Assembly: GCA_021838635.1 (NCBI GenBank)
Contig: JAKCDC010000014.1
Location: 1-62,199 of the forward strand
Length of the DNA: 62,199 bases
Source: Pseudomonadota bacterium
GTDB lineage: Bacteria > Pseudomonadota > Gammaproteobacteria > Steroidobacterales > Steroidobacteraceae
Reading direction: 5' to 3'
The notes below the pieces were generated by a model. The model saw nothing but the letters and a program-made list of their open reading frames with translations. It did no database searches and was not told the origin of the DNA. Below, piece by piece: positions 26,650 to 35,669 of this stretch. Both the position numbers and the translations under genes were made by a program. Position 1 is the stretch's first letter. Each line of letters opens with the position of its first letter.

Positions 26650-27644
26650 GTCTGAAGGACGATCTTGCCGACGTGTCCGCCGGATTCCATCAACGCATGA
26701 GCCTGCGCGGCCTGGTGCAGCGGAAATCGGGCGTGGATCGGCAGGCGCCATGAACCGGCTTCGAGCAACGGCCAGATCTCGCGGCGCAACGCCGCGGCGA
26801 GTTCACCCTTGCGCGCCACCGTCTGGGGCCTCAGCGTCGAACCACCGATCGTGAGCCGTTTGCCCATGAGCTGGCCGAGATCGATTTCCGCCAGTCGCCC
26901 GCCCTGGGTCGCGATGACGGCGATGCGCCCGTCCGGGGCTGCCGCGGCAATGTCGCGCGCCAGGTACTCCCCGCCCACCATGTCGAGAATGACATCCACA
27001 CCGCGCCCCTGCGTCGCCTCGAGTGCGCCGGCGACGAAGTCCGCGCCCTTGTAATTGATCGCGGCATCGGCGCCAAGGCGCAGGCACGCAGCGCATTTCT
27101 CGGCGCTGCCTGCGGTCGCGATGACCTGCGCCCCGAATGCTTTGGCAAGGAGGATCGCCGTCGTACCGATGCCGCTCGTGCCGCCATGCACCAACAGCCA
27201 CTCCCCGGGGCGCAGATGCGATCGCTCCCAGACGTTGTAATACACGGTAAATACCGTCTCGGGCAGGACCGCGGCCTGCTCGAGGCTGAACCCCTTGGGC
27301 ACCGGCAGACATTGCACGGCCGGGGCGAGCGCGTACTCGGCGTACCCACCCCCGGCGAGCAGCGCGCACACGGTGTCGCCGCGCTGCCACTGGCGAACCT
27401 CGGCCCCGAGCGCCACCACCTCACCGGCGACCTCCAGTCCCGGGATGTCGCTCGCCCCGGGCGGCGGTGGATAGGCACCGCGCCGCTGCAGCACGTCCGG
27501 TCGATTAACGCCTGCGGCACGCACCCGGATCAGCACCTCGGCCGGACCGGGGGCCGGCAGCGGACGCTGCGCCGGTTGCAGCACCTGCGGTCCCCCGGGC
27601 GTGGTGATCTCGATGACCTGCATGCTCTTCGGCAACGTCGTCAT
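26646..27644 (-). CDS. NAD(P)H:quinone oxidoreductase-like, zinc-independent MDR family
   Basis: This medium-chain reductase is of the Qor/TP53I3 type and reduces quinones or enones with NADPH. The substrate part has VRAAGVNRPDVLQRRGAYPPPPGA, and the cofactor motif is VHGGTSGIGTTAILLAKAFGA. No zinc ligands are present. The start at 27644 (MTTLPKSMQVIE) has GGGGAGG upstream and gives 332 residues. Its ATG overlaps the arnD stop as ATGA, so it is translated with the lipid A operon. It has no known part in aminoarabinose synthesis. Confidence 0.9.
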   Translation of the reverse strand: MTTLPKSMQVIEITTPGGPQVLQPAQRPLPAPGPAEVLIRVRAAGVNRPDVLQRRGAYPPPPGASDIPGLEVAGEVVALGAEVRQWQRGDTVCALLAGGGYAEYALAPAVQCLPVPKGFSLEQAAVLPETVFTVYYNVWERSHLRPGEWLLVHGGTSGIGTTAILLAKAFGAQVIATAGSAEKCAACLRLGADAAINYKGADFVAGALEATQGRGVDVILDMVGGEYLARDIAAAAPDGRIAVIATQGGRLAEIDLGQLMGKRLTIGGSTLRPQTVARKGELAAALRREIWPLLEAGSWRLPIHARFPLHQAAQAHALMESGGHVGKIVLQT

Positions 27645-28543
27645 GTCTGCGCCTCCCCCTGCACCGCCAACGTGCCGGCACGTCCCGGCACGCTGCCGGA
27701 GTCGATCGAACAGCGCGGCAGCCGTGCCGGGTCCAGACCCGAGGCGTACGTCGCCATATCCGTCAGTACCGCACCGCGCCGGCGCCACGCGCCGAGTAGC
27801 CGCTCGAAAGCCTGCAGGTACGCCCCGCCCTCGAGTTCTGCATGGAGTGTGAAAACATGATCGGCGCCGTCGGCGCTCAGCCGTAGGAGATACTCGATCG
27901 GATCGGCGCCACCGAGATCCTCGCGGCCAATCAGCTCATCTAGGGTCGGCAGCGTGGTCGGCAGTTGCAGCACCGGCACCTCATGCCCGCCGATGAGCGG
28001 CACGAAGGGGCCGCGTCCGCGCGTATCGGAGGCATACCGCATGCCGTGCCCGGCCTGCAGTGGCGGCACGTGGGCATTCATCTGCCAACCGGCCGCGCCG
28101 TGGGTCGCCGGTGCGTGACCGAACACACGGGCGAACTCCTCGCAGGCGAGTGCGAACTGGCGACGCGTCCATTCCCGGCCGGCACGCGCCACCCCGTCCT
28201 GCCACTTGACGTGATCCCAGGTGTGCACACCGACCTCGAAGCCGCGGGTCTCGATCGCCTTCAGCTCCGCCTCGCAGCGCCGGCCGATACGCGGGCCGGG
28301 CAGAAGCACCCCGTAGAGCATCGTGCGCACGCCGTAATGGCTGACTACGGAGGTGCGACGCACCTTGCCGAGAAAGCCGCGGCGGAACACGCGCTTCAGC
28401 GCTCGGCCGGTGTGATCGGGGCCGAGCGAAAAGAGAAACGTCGCGCGCGCCCCGCAGCGCTCGAGCGCAGCGGCGATCCGCGGCACGCCCTCCAGCGTTC
28501 CGCGATACGTGTCGACATCGATTTTCAGCCCGATCGTGGTCAC
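27641..28543 (-). CDS. arnD: Undecaprenyl phosphate-Ara4FN deformylase ArnD
   Basis: ArnD removes the formyl group from 4-deoxy-4-formamido-L-arabinose on undecaprenyl phosphate, at the inner membrane. It is a NodB-like polysaccharide deacetylase: LKIDVDTYRGTLEGVP near the N-terminus holds the metal aspartate pair, and HTWDHVKWQD holds the metal histidines. It has 300 residues. It starts at a GTG at 28543 with GAGGG upstream, 31 bases after the formyltransferase gene. Confidence 0.93.
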   Translation of the reverse strand: MTTIGLKIDVDTYRGTLEGVPRIAAALERCGARATFLFSLGPDHTGRALKRVFRRGFLGKVRRTSVVSHYGVRTMLYGVLLPGPRIGRRCEAELKAIETRGFEVGVHTWDHVKWQDGVARAGREWTRRQFALACEEFARVFGHAPATHGAAGWQMNAHVPPLQAGHGMRYASDTRGRGPFVPLIGGHEVPVLQLPTTLPTLDELIGREDLGGADPIEYLLRLSADGADHVFTLHAELEGGAYLQAFERLLGAWRRRGAVLTDMATYASGLDPARLPRCSIDSGSVPGRAGTLAVQGEAQT

Positions 28544-28574
28544 GGCACCCTCACAGCGAACAGCACTGCCCGCT

Positions 28575-29504
28575 TCAGCCGAGCGTCACCGGGCGACGCT
28601 CGAAATCGCGCGCCAGGCGCTGCAGATCGAGCGGTCCGGACGCGGTGGCCGCCTGCAGAATCCGCAGCACCGAGCCGTCGGCGCAGACCAGCCGGCACTC
28701 GCTGTGCGCACCGATCAGTCGCGGCTCTCCCGGGGTCAGCCTCTGGGGCGCGAGGCGCGTGCGGTGCAGCCACCAGCGCTCCGCGCCCACCTCCCCGAAC
28801 GCGCCCGGGAACGGCGGGGCGAGCGCCCTGACCAGGTTATGGATACGCTCGGCCGGCCAGCGCCACTCGATGCGGCCATCCTCCGGTCGGCGCCGCCCGA
28901 AATACTGCCCGGGTACGATCGGCTGCGCGCGCCTGGGCGCGCTGCCGTCCAGCAGACCGGGCAACGAGCGCACCAACACCATTTCCGCCGCGGCGGTGAC
29001 CTTGGCGTACACCTCGCGCGCCTCGTCGTCGGCCAGAATCGGCACCGCCTGCTGATCGACGATGTCCCCGGCGTCGGCCCGGGCCGCCATGTAGTGCAGC
29101 GTCGCGCCAATCTCGCGCTCTCCGTTGAGGATCGCCCAGTTCACCGGTGCGCGGCCGCGATACTTCGGCAGCAGCGAGCCGTGCATGTTGAGCGCCCCGC
29201 GCCGCGCGCATTCGAGCAGCGGCGCGGCGAGCATCGAGCGGTAATAGAACGAGAAGAGGAAATCCACATCGAGAGCGGCGATCCGCTCGACGAACGGCGC
29301 GCCGTTGGGGTCCTCGGGCATCTCAACCGGCAGCCCGTAATCGCGCGCGGTCTGCGCGACGCTTGCGAACCACTGAGTCTCCTTTGGGTCGTCCGCCACC
29401 GTGACCACCTGCGCCACTTCGACACCGCCCGAGAGCAGCGCCTTCAAGCAGCGGACACCGACGTCGTGGTAGGCGAAGACGACTGCGCGCGCCCGCCGGC
29501 TCAC
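28575..29504 (-). CDS. arnA: UDP-Ara4N formyltransferase (ArnA N-terminal domain as a separate protein)
   Basis: This enzyme uses 10-formyltetrahydrofolate to formylate UDP-4-amino-4-deoxy-L-arabinose. The formyltransferase core has NMHGSLLPKYRGRAP (asparagine and histidine of the active site) and ARADAGDIV (aspartate). It has 309 residues, matching only the first half of enteric ArnA. The dehydrogenase half is a separate gene at 33.7-34.8 kb. Its GTG start overlaps the arnC stop as GTGA. Confidence 0.92.
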   Translation of the reverse strand: MSRRARAVVFAYHDVGVRCLKALLSGGVEVAQVVTVADDPKETQWFASVAQTARDYGLPVEMPEDPNGAPFVERIAALDVDFLFSFYYRSMLAAPLLECARRGALNMHGSLLPKYRGRAPVNWAILNGEREIGATLHYMAARADAGDIVDQQAVPILADDEAREVYAKVTAAAEMVLVRSLPGLLDGSAPRRAQPIVPGQYFGRRRPEDGRIEWRWPAERIHNLVRALAPPFPGAFGEVGAERWWLHRTRLAPQRLTPGEPRLIGAHSECRLVCADGSVLRILQAATASGPLDLQRLARDFERRPVTLG

Positions 29505-30553
29505 CGCCCGCCACCAGGCTCATGCTCGGCGCGCAGCATCTCGGTGTGATCGATCTCGGCCTGCACCGCCGGCGGCAACACCAGCGCCGGGCGCGCGGGA
29601 CTCTCGCCGCGCTCGAGGCCCGCACCCTGCTCGAGGATCGCTGTGACGGTGTAGCGTGGCCGCTGGCGCACCTGTTCGTAAATGCGCCCGACGTACTCTC
29701 CGACCATTCCAACGCTCACCAGCAGCACGCCGATGAAGAAGAACGCTAAGCCAAACAGTGTGAACACGCCTTGCACTTCTGGACCGATGAACAGGCGGCG
29801 GATCGCCAGCACGACCACGAAGCCGAGCGACACCAGCGCAATCAGAATGCCGAACATCGTGAAGAACTGCAGCGGCGCGACCGAGAAACCGGTCATCAGA
29901 TCGAAGTTCAGGCGGATCAGCCGGTAGAGCGAGTATTTCGACTGACCGGCGACGCGCTCGGCATGCGCCACTTCCACCTCGGTCGGGTGACGGGCGAAGG
30001 TATAGCCGAGTGCCGGCACGAACGTGCTCACCTCGACGCAGCGATTGATGGCCTCGACGATCGAGCGGTGATAGCCGCGCAGCATGCAGCCCTGATCCGT
30101 GATGCGGATCTGCGTGGTGCGCTCGCGGATCCGGTTCATCAGCCGCGAGGCCACCTTGCGCCAGTAGACGTCGTGACGCCGGGCGCGCACCGTGCCGACG
30201 TAGTCCGCGCCCTGATCCATGGCCGCGACGACCTTGGCGATCTCCTCGGGCGGATTCTGCAGGTCCGCATCGAGCGTGATGACGTAGTCCCCGCGCGCCT
30301 GGGCGAAGCCGGCCAGAATCGCCATGTGTTGACCGGCGTTGCGCGTCAGGAGCACCACGCGGGTGTGATCCGGGCGGCGCTCGAACTGTTCGCGCAACAC
30401 CGCCGCGGAGCGATCACGGCTGCCGTCATCGACGAAAATCACTTCGTACTGCTGCCCGAGTGCATCGAGCGCCGGATACAGCCGCTCGAACAGCTCCGCA
30501 AGTCCCGCCTCCTCGTTGTAGACGGGAATGATGATCGAGAGCGTTGCGCTCAT
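29501..30553 (-). CDS. arnC: Undecaprenyl-phosphate Ara4FN transferase ArnC
   Basis: ArnC is a GT2 glycosyltransferase that moves formylated aminoarabinose onto undecaprenyl phosphate. The GT-A domain has SIIIPVYNEEAGL, IFVDDGSRDRS, and TLDADLQNPPEE. Two membrane segments follow near residues 235 and 270. It has 350 residues, somewhat longer than the usual 322, with a charged C-terminal tail. Both ends overlap the neighbouring arn genes by four bases. Confidence 0.94.
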   Translation of the reverse strand: MSATLSIIIPVYNEEAGLAELFERLYPALDALGQQYEVIFVDDGSRDRSAAVLREQFERRPDHTRVVLLTRNAGQHMAILAGFAQARGDYVITLDADLQNPPEEIAKVVAAMDQGADYVGTVRARRHDVYWRKVASRLMNRIRERTTQIRITDQGCMLRGYHRSIVEAINRCVEVSTFVPALGYTFARHPTEVEVAHAERVAGQSKYSLYRLIRLNFDLMTGFSVAPLQFFTMFGILIALVSLGFVVVLAIRRLFIGPEVQGVFTLFGLAFFFIGVLLVSVGMVGEYVGRIYEQVRQRPRYTVTAILEQGAGLERGESPARPALVLPPAVQAEIDHTEMLRAEHEPGGGR

Positions 30554-31677
30554 CGCATCGCTCCGCGCAGCACCTCGTTGACCGTATCCACGACGCGCTC
30601 GACGTCCTCCAAGCTCATCGCCGGAAACAGCGGCAGCGTGACGGTCTCGCGGCCAATGCGCTCGGCGTTGGGGAACTGCCCCTCGCGATACCCGAGCGCG
30701 CGATAGGCGCTGAACAGATGTATCGCCGGATAATGCATCCCGATGCCGATGCCGCGCGCGGCCATCGCCTCGATGAACTGCAGCCGGGTGATGCGCAACT
30801 GCTGAAGCGGCAGCCGGGCGGCGAACATGTGCCAGTTGTGCCCGGCATCGCCGCGCGCCGGCAGCGCCAGCGGCGCCGCTTCACCCCACAGCTCGAAGTA
30901 GCGCGCTGCGAGTTCGCCTCGGCGCGCATTGAACGCCTCCAGCTGACGCAGCTGTCCGAGGCCCACGCAGGCGGCCACGTCGGACAGGTTGGCCTTGCCA
31001 CCGGCGAAGAACGTCTCGAACGCATCGGCGGCTGACTTTTCCTGGCCGTGAAAGCGTTGCAGCTCGAGCTCGTGCACCTCCTCCGGGGAACCGCCGACCA
31101 CCGCACCGCCCTCGATGCTGGTGATGTTCTTATTCGGATGGAAGCTGAAGCACACCAGGTCCCCGAAGCTGCCGATGCGCCGCCCGCGATAACTCGAGCC
31201 CATCGCCTGGGCCGCATCCTCGATCACCCGCAAGCGGTGCCGTTCGGCGAGTGCGTAGATGCGCTCCAGGTCGACCGGCAGACCGCACAGGTGCACCGGC
31301 ATGATGGCGCGGGTGCGCGCACCGATCGCCGCCTCGGCCTGGGTCAGATCGATGTTGCGGGTATGCAGATCGACATCGACGAACACCGGTCGCGCCCCTG
31401 TGCGCACGACCACGTTGGCGCTGGCAACGAAACTCATGGCCGGCACGATCACTTCATCGCCGGCGCCGATGCCGCACACGAGCAGCGCATGCTCGAGACT
31501 GGCCGTCGCGGAGGTCTGGCTGCGCACCGGGCGGCCGCCGCAGTACTGCGAGAGCGCCGCTTCGAATGCTTTGACCTTCGGGCCGCTGGCGAGCCAGCCG
31601 GAACGCAGCACGTCGGCGACCTCGGCGATCGTCTGCTCATCGATGCTCGGGCGTGTAAAGGGCAGGAAGGAGTTCAT
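30550..31677 (-). CDS. arnB: UDP-Ara4O aminotransferase ArnB
   Basis: ArnB is a PLP-dependent DegT/DnrJ/EryC1-type aminotransferase that makes UDP-aminoarabinose from the 4-keto sugar, using glutamate. The PLP-lysine motif is SFHPNKNITSIEGGAV (lysine near residue 185), with EDAAQAMGS upstream. The start at 31677 (MNSFLPFTRPSID) gives 375 residues; AAGG lies upstream. It starts four bases after the ArnE-like gene ends. Confidence 0.95.
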   Translation of the reverse strand: MNSFLPFTRPSIDEQTIAEVADVLRSGWLASGPKVKAFEAALSQYCGGRPVRSQTSATASLEHALLVCGIGAGDEVIVPAMSFVASANVVVRTGARPVFVDVDLHTRNIDLTQAEAAIGARTRAIMPVHLCGLPVDLERIYALAERHRLRVIEDAAQAMGSSYRGRRIGSFGDLVCFSFHPNKNITSIEGGAVVGGSPEEVHELELQRFHGQEKSAADAFETFFAGGKANLSDVAACVGLGQLRQLEAFNARRGELAARYFELWGEAAPLALPARGDAGHNWHMFAARLPLQQLRITRLQFIEAMAARGIGIGMHYPAIHLFSAYRALGYREGQFPNAERIGRETVTLPLFPAMSLEDVERVVDTVNEVLRGAMR

Positions 31678-31681
31678 AAGG

Positions 31682-32053
31682 TTATGAGCGAGCCACCAGG
31701 AACACACCGAAAATGATCACGACGATACCGGCCAGACGCTCGGCATTCGGTGCTTCCCCGAGCAACCACCAGGCGAGCGGGACCATCAGCACATAGTTGA
31801 GCGAGAGCATCGGGTAGGCCTGGCTCACCGGAATGCGCGAGAGGCCCACCACCCAGGCAACCACCGAGATGCCATAGCAGGCAAGCGCAAGCCACAGCCA
31901 GGGGACCGTCAGCAGCTGCAGCATGCGCTTCGGGACATCCACGCTGCCGCCAAACAGCGGCCCGGTCGCATCGGTGGCGGCCTTCAGACCGAGCTGCGCG
32001 GCGAGATTCAGCAAAATCCCGGTGAGCAGAAACGCATACACCGACCACTTCAT
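31682..32053 (-). CDS. arnE: Ara4N-phosphoundecaprenol flippase subunit, ArnE-like EamA/SMR protein
   Basis: This small (123-residue) four-helix membrane protein of the EamA/SMR type has NLAAQLGLKAAT in helix 1 and SQAYPMLSLNYVLMVPLAWW in helix 3. It would flip undecaprenyl-phosphate aminoarabinose to the periplasmic face. Enteric bacteria use an ArnE-ArnF pair; here only one gene is seen, so it may act as a homodimer. It overlaps the arnT end by four bases. Confidence 0.85.
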   Translation of the reverse strand: MKWSVYAFLLTGILLNLAAQLGLKAATDATGPLFGGSVDVPKRMLQLLTVPWLWLALACYGISVVAWVVGLSRIPVSQAYPMLSLNYVLMVPLAWWLLGEAPNAERLAGIVVIIFGVFLVARS

Positions 32054-33711
32054 TTGCGGGCCACCGCCACGGTGAAACTATCCTCTCCAATCACCCGGCC
32101 CGGCAGACCCTCGGCGTGATAACGCCGCCACACGGCCGGGGGGAAGAACGCCACGGCGTTCTTGCTGGCGTCCCACTGTTGCACGAACTGCGCCGGCGTG
32201 GCGGTCATCAGTCCGGGCTGCCAGCGCTCGCCCGGTCCGAGTTCCCCGGAGTAATTCACCAGCGTCAGCAGCCGACCGAGGTACGGCGGGATGGTCTGCC
32301 GATACTGGTTCACGCTGTAGAGCCTCGTGTCCGGATGCACGTCGGATTTGATCTGCTGCACCAGCTGATAAGCCGAGCGCGACGGCGGGATGACCGCGTA
32401 CTGACAGAGCAGCGCCTGCCAGGCGAAGATGAAGGCGAGCGTGACGATGAACGGGGTAGCGATGCCGCCGGTCCCAGCCTCGTCAGTCGACGGCGCGGCG
32501 CGTCCACCGAACGCGCAGGCCGCCACCGCCGCCAGCACCGCGGCGAGCGCTGCGGCACCCCAGCCGATGGCATGTGCCGGGATGAACCCATCGCGGTGAT
32601 GTGAATACACGAGCAGCCCGACGGCCAGGAACAGCACCAGTCCCGCCCCCGTCCACACCGAGCGCTCCAATGCGTCCGGCCGGCGCGTCAGGTACACCCC
32701 GGTGAGCGCCGCGAGCGGCGGGAACGCCGGCAGGATGTAGGTGGCGAGCTTGGAGTCCGAGAGGGAGAAAAAGATCACCGTCAGGACGGAGTACAGCAGC
32801 AGGAACTTCAGCGGCTTGAAGTGCGCCACCGGACCGGGTTCGCTCCAGGCCGCGCGCGCGGCGCGCACGAGCGGGACGAGCCATGCGAACGCGCCGATCA
32901 CCAGCAGCGCGATGAAGTACCACCACGGCTCGACCCTCCGCGCCTCATCGGTGAGAAAGCGCTGGAAGTGCTCGTGGATGAAGAAATACTCGGCGAACAC
33001 GTGGTTGCGCAGCGTCACTGCGACGAACCACGGCGCGGCGATGAGCACCATCAGCGGGATTCCGGTGAGCAGGTGCAGCCGCCGCCAGGGCCGTGCGTCG
33101 CGCTCGATGACGGTGTAGGCGATGAGTGCCAACCCCGCCAGCACGTACACCTCCAGTCCCTTGGTGAGCAGGGCGAGCGCCGCCATCGCCCAGGACAGCA
33201 GCATCCAGTTGCGCTCCGCAGCCGAGCCCTGGGGCGAACATTGCGCACGGGTGAACGAGAGCACCATCGCGGTGAGCCAGAAGGCCAATCCCGCATCGAG
33301 CAGGTCGAGGTGGCCGATGATGCCGAAATACGGACTCAGCGCGAGCAGCGCGACCGCCAAGAGCGCGGCCCGTCGGTCGTAGAGGCGCGCCAGCCAGGCG
33401 TAGATCAGCGCCAGACAGCCAAAGCCGAGCCCAACGGTCCACAGGCGCGAGGACCAGTTACTGAGCCCGAACACCGAATACACGGTGGCGGTCGCCCAGT
33501 ACTGCAACACCGGTTTCTCGAAGTACTTCAGCCCATCGAGCCGCGGCGTCACCCAATTGCCGCTTGCCACCATTTCGCGCGGGATTTCCGCGTAGCGACC
33601 CTCATCCGGGTCGAACATCGGACGCACCTGCACGGTGACGAACCAGACGGCCGCCATCAGCACCCAGGCCCACCATCGCAGCCGCTGCGAACGCGCTTGC
33701 GCAGCACTCAT
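32050..33711 (-). CDS. arnT: Lipid A aminoarabinose transferase ArnT (GT83)
   Basis: ArnT is a multi-spanning membrane enzyme that transfers aminoarabinose from undecaprenyl phosphate to lipid A on the periplasmic side, giving resistance to cationic peptides. The first periplasmic loop motif MFDPDEGRYAEIPREM carries the catalytic aspartate-glutamate pair of GT-C transferases. About twelve hydrophobic segments follow, then a soluble C-terminal domain. It has 553 residues. The start has GGGAG upstream; it follows the dehydrogenase gene by 36 bases. Confidence 0.95.
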   Translation of the reverse strand: MSAAQARSQRLRWWAWVLMAAVWFVTVQVRPMFDPDEGRYAEIPREMVASGNWVTPRLDGLKYFEKPVLQYWATATVYSVFGLSNWSSRLWTVGLGFGCLALIYAWLARLYDRRAALLAVALLALSPYFGIIGHLDLLDAGLAFWLTAMVLSFTRAQCSPQGSAAERNWMLLSWAMAALALLTKGLEVYVLAGLALIAYTVIERDARPWRRLHLLTGIPLMVLIAAPWFVAVTLRNHVFAEYFFIHEHFQRFLTDEARRVEPWWYFIALLVIGAFAWLVPLVRAARAAWSEPGPVAHFKPLKFLLLYSVLTVIFFSLSDSKLATYILPAFPPLAALTGVYLTRRPDALERSVWTGAGLVLFLAVGLLVYSHHRDGFIPAHAIGWGAAALAAVLAAVAACAFGGRAAPSTDEAGTGGIATPFIVTLAFIFAWQALLCQYAVIPPSRSAYQLVQQIKSDVHPDTRLYSVNQYRQTIPPYLGRLLTLVNYSGELGPGERWQPGLMTATPAQFVQQWDASKNAVAFFPPAVWRRYHAEGLPGRVIGEDSFTVAVARK

Positions 33712-33747
33712 AGACGCACTCCCGCAGTCACCGCCGCCGGCAACCGC

Positions 33748-34806
33748 TCACAGCCCCGACGCCGAGGCATTCAGAGCGTTGAAGCTACCGAGCTTGACGT
33801 AAAAGTCGATCGTGCGGCGAATCGCGGTGTCCATGTCGGTGCTCGGGCGCCAGCCGAGATCTCGCTTGGCCGCCTCGATCGCCGGCACGCGCACCTGGAT
33901 GTCCTGGTAGTACTTGCCGTAGTACTCCCCGGCCGACACTTCGATGATCTCCGTGCCCTTGGCCGCATCGCGCAGCTCGGGGAACTCCTGGGCAATGCGG
34001 ATGGTGCGCTCGGCGAGGTCGCGGATCGAGACGCAGTTGTCGGGATTGCCGATATTGAAGATGCGCCGCGTCGCCCGCCCGTCCTTGTTCTCAAGGATGG
34101 TGAGCAGGCACTCGATGGCATCGTCGATGTATGTGAACGAGCGTTTCTGATTGCCGCCGTCGACCAGCTTGATGGGCCGGCGGTACAGCACGTTGGAGAG
34201 AAACTGCGTGAACACCCGCGAGCTGCCCTCCTTCGGCTCCTCGATGTTGTCGAGGTTCGGACCGATGAAGTTGAACGGCCTGAAGAGCGTGTAGTCCAGG
34301 CTGTCGCGCACGCCATAGGCGTAGATCACCCGGTCGAGCAGCTGCTTCGAGGCGGCATAAATCCAGCGCTGCTTGTTGATCGGCCCGTACACGAGCGGAC
34401 TGTTCTCCTCGTCGAGCACCGGGTCGGGAGACATGCCGTAGAGCTCTGAGGTCGAGGGGAAAATCAGCCGCTTGCCGTACTTGACGCAGTGACGCACGAT
34501 CTCGACATTCGCCTCGAAGTCGAGTTCGAACACCTTCAGCGGATGGGTTACATACTGGGCCGGATTGGCAATGGCGACCAGCGGCACCACCACATCGCAC
34601 TTCTTGACGTGATACTCGACCCACTCTTTGTTGATGGTGATGTCACCCTCGACGAAGTGGAAGCGATTGTCCTTCGGCAGATCCCCAAGCTTATTATCCG
34701 AGAGATCGATCCCGTAGACCTCCCAGTCGCGCTCACGCAGGATCGCCCCGGTGAGTGCGCTGCCGATGAACCCATTCGCGCCGAGAATCATGATCTTAAG
34801 TGCCAT
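33748..34806 (-). CDS. arnA: UDP-glucuronate decarboxylase (ArnA C-terminal domain as a separate protein)
   Basis: This short-chain dehydrogenase/epimerase oxidises and decarboxylates UDP-glucuronate to UDP-Ara4O with NAD+. The NAD motif is ILGANGFIGSAL (about 7-18). The active-site serine and tyrosine are in FPSTSELYGM and IYAASKQ. The start at 34806 (MALKIMI) gives 352 residues; the longer frame to 34896 runs into the leader. It is first in the operon, the reverse of the enteric arnBCADTEF order, and is not fused to the formyltransferase. Confidence 0.94.
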   Translation of the reverse strand: MALKIMILGANGFIGSALTGAILRERDWEVYGIDLSDNKLGDLPKDNRFHFVEGDITINKEWVEYHVKKCDVVVPLVAIANPAQYVTHPLKVFELDFEANVEIVRHCVKYGKRLIFPSTSELYGMSPDPVLDEENSPLVYGPINKQRWIYAASKQLLDRVIYAYGVRDSLDYTLFRPFNFIGPNLDNIEEPKEGSSRVFTQFLSNVLYRRPIKLVDGGNQKRSFTYIDDAIECLLTILENKDGRATRRIFNIGNPDNCVSIRDLAERTIRIAQEFPELRDAAKGTEIIEVSAGEYYGKYYQDIQVRVPAIEAAKRDLGWRPSTDMDTAIRRTIDFYVKLGSFNALNASASGL

Positions 34807-34819
34807 GGAAGCCCTTCGT

Positions 34820-34861
34820 GCCCGGTCCACCCCGGGCGCACAATAAAAAAGAAGAATTTTA
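34820..34861 (-). promoter_or_regulatory. Likely arn leader: -10 element and stem-loop
   Basis: TAAAAT (34861-34856 on the minus strand) fits a -10 element, though no good -35 is visible. A pyrimidine-rich tract follows, then GCCCGG and CCGGGC pairing across six bases just before the start codon. The layout could be a simple promoter with a leader hairpin. No PhoP or PmrA box is evident to me. Confidence 0.3.
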
Positions 34862-34888
34862 GCAGCTTCCCGCCGGCGCGCATGCGCA

Positions 34889-34922
34889 CTTACCACCCGC
34901 GGCGGCGGCCGCAGGTGGTAAG
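34889..34922 (-). terminator. Perfect hairpin after the outer-membrane protein gene
   Basis: CTTACCACC (34889-34897) pairs with GGTGGTAAG (34914-34922), with a GC-rich inner part. It lies 17 bases past the stop of the outer-membrane protein gene on the minus strand. No T-run follows, so it may only partly stop read-through into the arn operon. Confidence 0.4.
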
Positions 34923-34938
34923 AACCCGCACCCGTGCC

Positions 34939-35619
34939 TCAAAAGCGCAGACCCACCGTGATCGGGACAAAGACCGTCGGCTGGGTGGTATTGATGCGCT
35001 GATAGCCCGCCTCGACGAAGAAGGTCTGTCCGTCGCGCAGCAGAAAATCGAGTCCCACCCCGAGATTCCAGGACATGCGGGTGGAATTGCCGCTCGCGAC
35101 CACGATGTCCCCGGGTACGAGCCCGTAGTTGCAGTAACCGAACCACGGATCGCACACGTACGTCCCGTACGCGACGGTTTGAGTGAGCGCGACGTGCATG
35201 TGATCGATGCCGACGCCGGCCACCGCGAAGCCGCTCACCCACGGGGTGATGGATCGCTTGAATTCCCCATCGACGTTCAGGCCGATCAGCTCACCGTAGC
35301 CACCATCGATCTGGGTCTGGTCGGCAAGCTCATTGATGGCAATCAGGTTGCGGGTGGCGTCGAACCGACTGTACTGCAGGTCCGCGCGCACCGCGAACGG
35401 TCCCTGTGGATCGGGTTTCCAGCTCAAGCCTCCGCCAAAGGTAACACCGCCCTGAAAGTACTGCGCGGTCGAACCCACCGTCGGGCTGTAGCCGATCTGC
35501 AGATGCCAATGCACCGGCTCGACCGGCGCGAAGGTCTGATCATAGTACGTCTGCGCCAGAGCGCGGCCGGACAGGCCAAGCAGCGCCAGTGCGCCGAGCG
35601 GAAAAAGATGACGTTTCAC
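34939..35619 (-). CDS. Outer-membrane beta-barrel protein of unknown role
   Basis: A signal peptide (RHLFPLGALALLGLSGRALAQ) is followed by alternating hydrophobic strands. The protein ends in a phenylalanine after VPITVGLRF, the classic outer-membrane C-terminal signature. It has 226 residues, a GTG start at 35619 and AAGGAG upstream. Proteins of this type are AcyloxyacylHydrolase/PagL- or OmpW-like, but I cannot choose a family. It sits just upstream of the arn operon on the same strand, which hints at an envelope-related role. Confidence 0.75.
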   Translation of the reverse strand: MKRHLFPLGALALLGLSGRALAQTYYDQTFAPVEPVHWHLQIGYSPTVGSTAQYFQGGVTFGGGLSWKPDPQGPFAVRADLQYSRFDATRNLIAINELADQTQIDGGYGELIGLNVDGEFKRSITPWVSGFAVAGVGIDHMHVALTQTVAYGTYVCDPWFGYCNYGLVPGDIVVASGNSTRMSWNLGVGLDFLLRDGQTFFVEAGYQRINTTQPTVFVPITVGLRF

Positions 35620-35669
35620 GGAACGAACTCCTTAGGGCGCTCCCCGAGCGCCTCACCGCGCCACGGCCA

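Noticed and set aside
34820-34838. Leader hairpin of the arn operon as a terminator
   Set aside because: On the minus strand the T-run comes before, not after, the stem; on the plus strand A's follow it.
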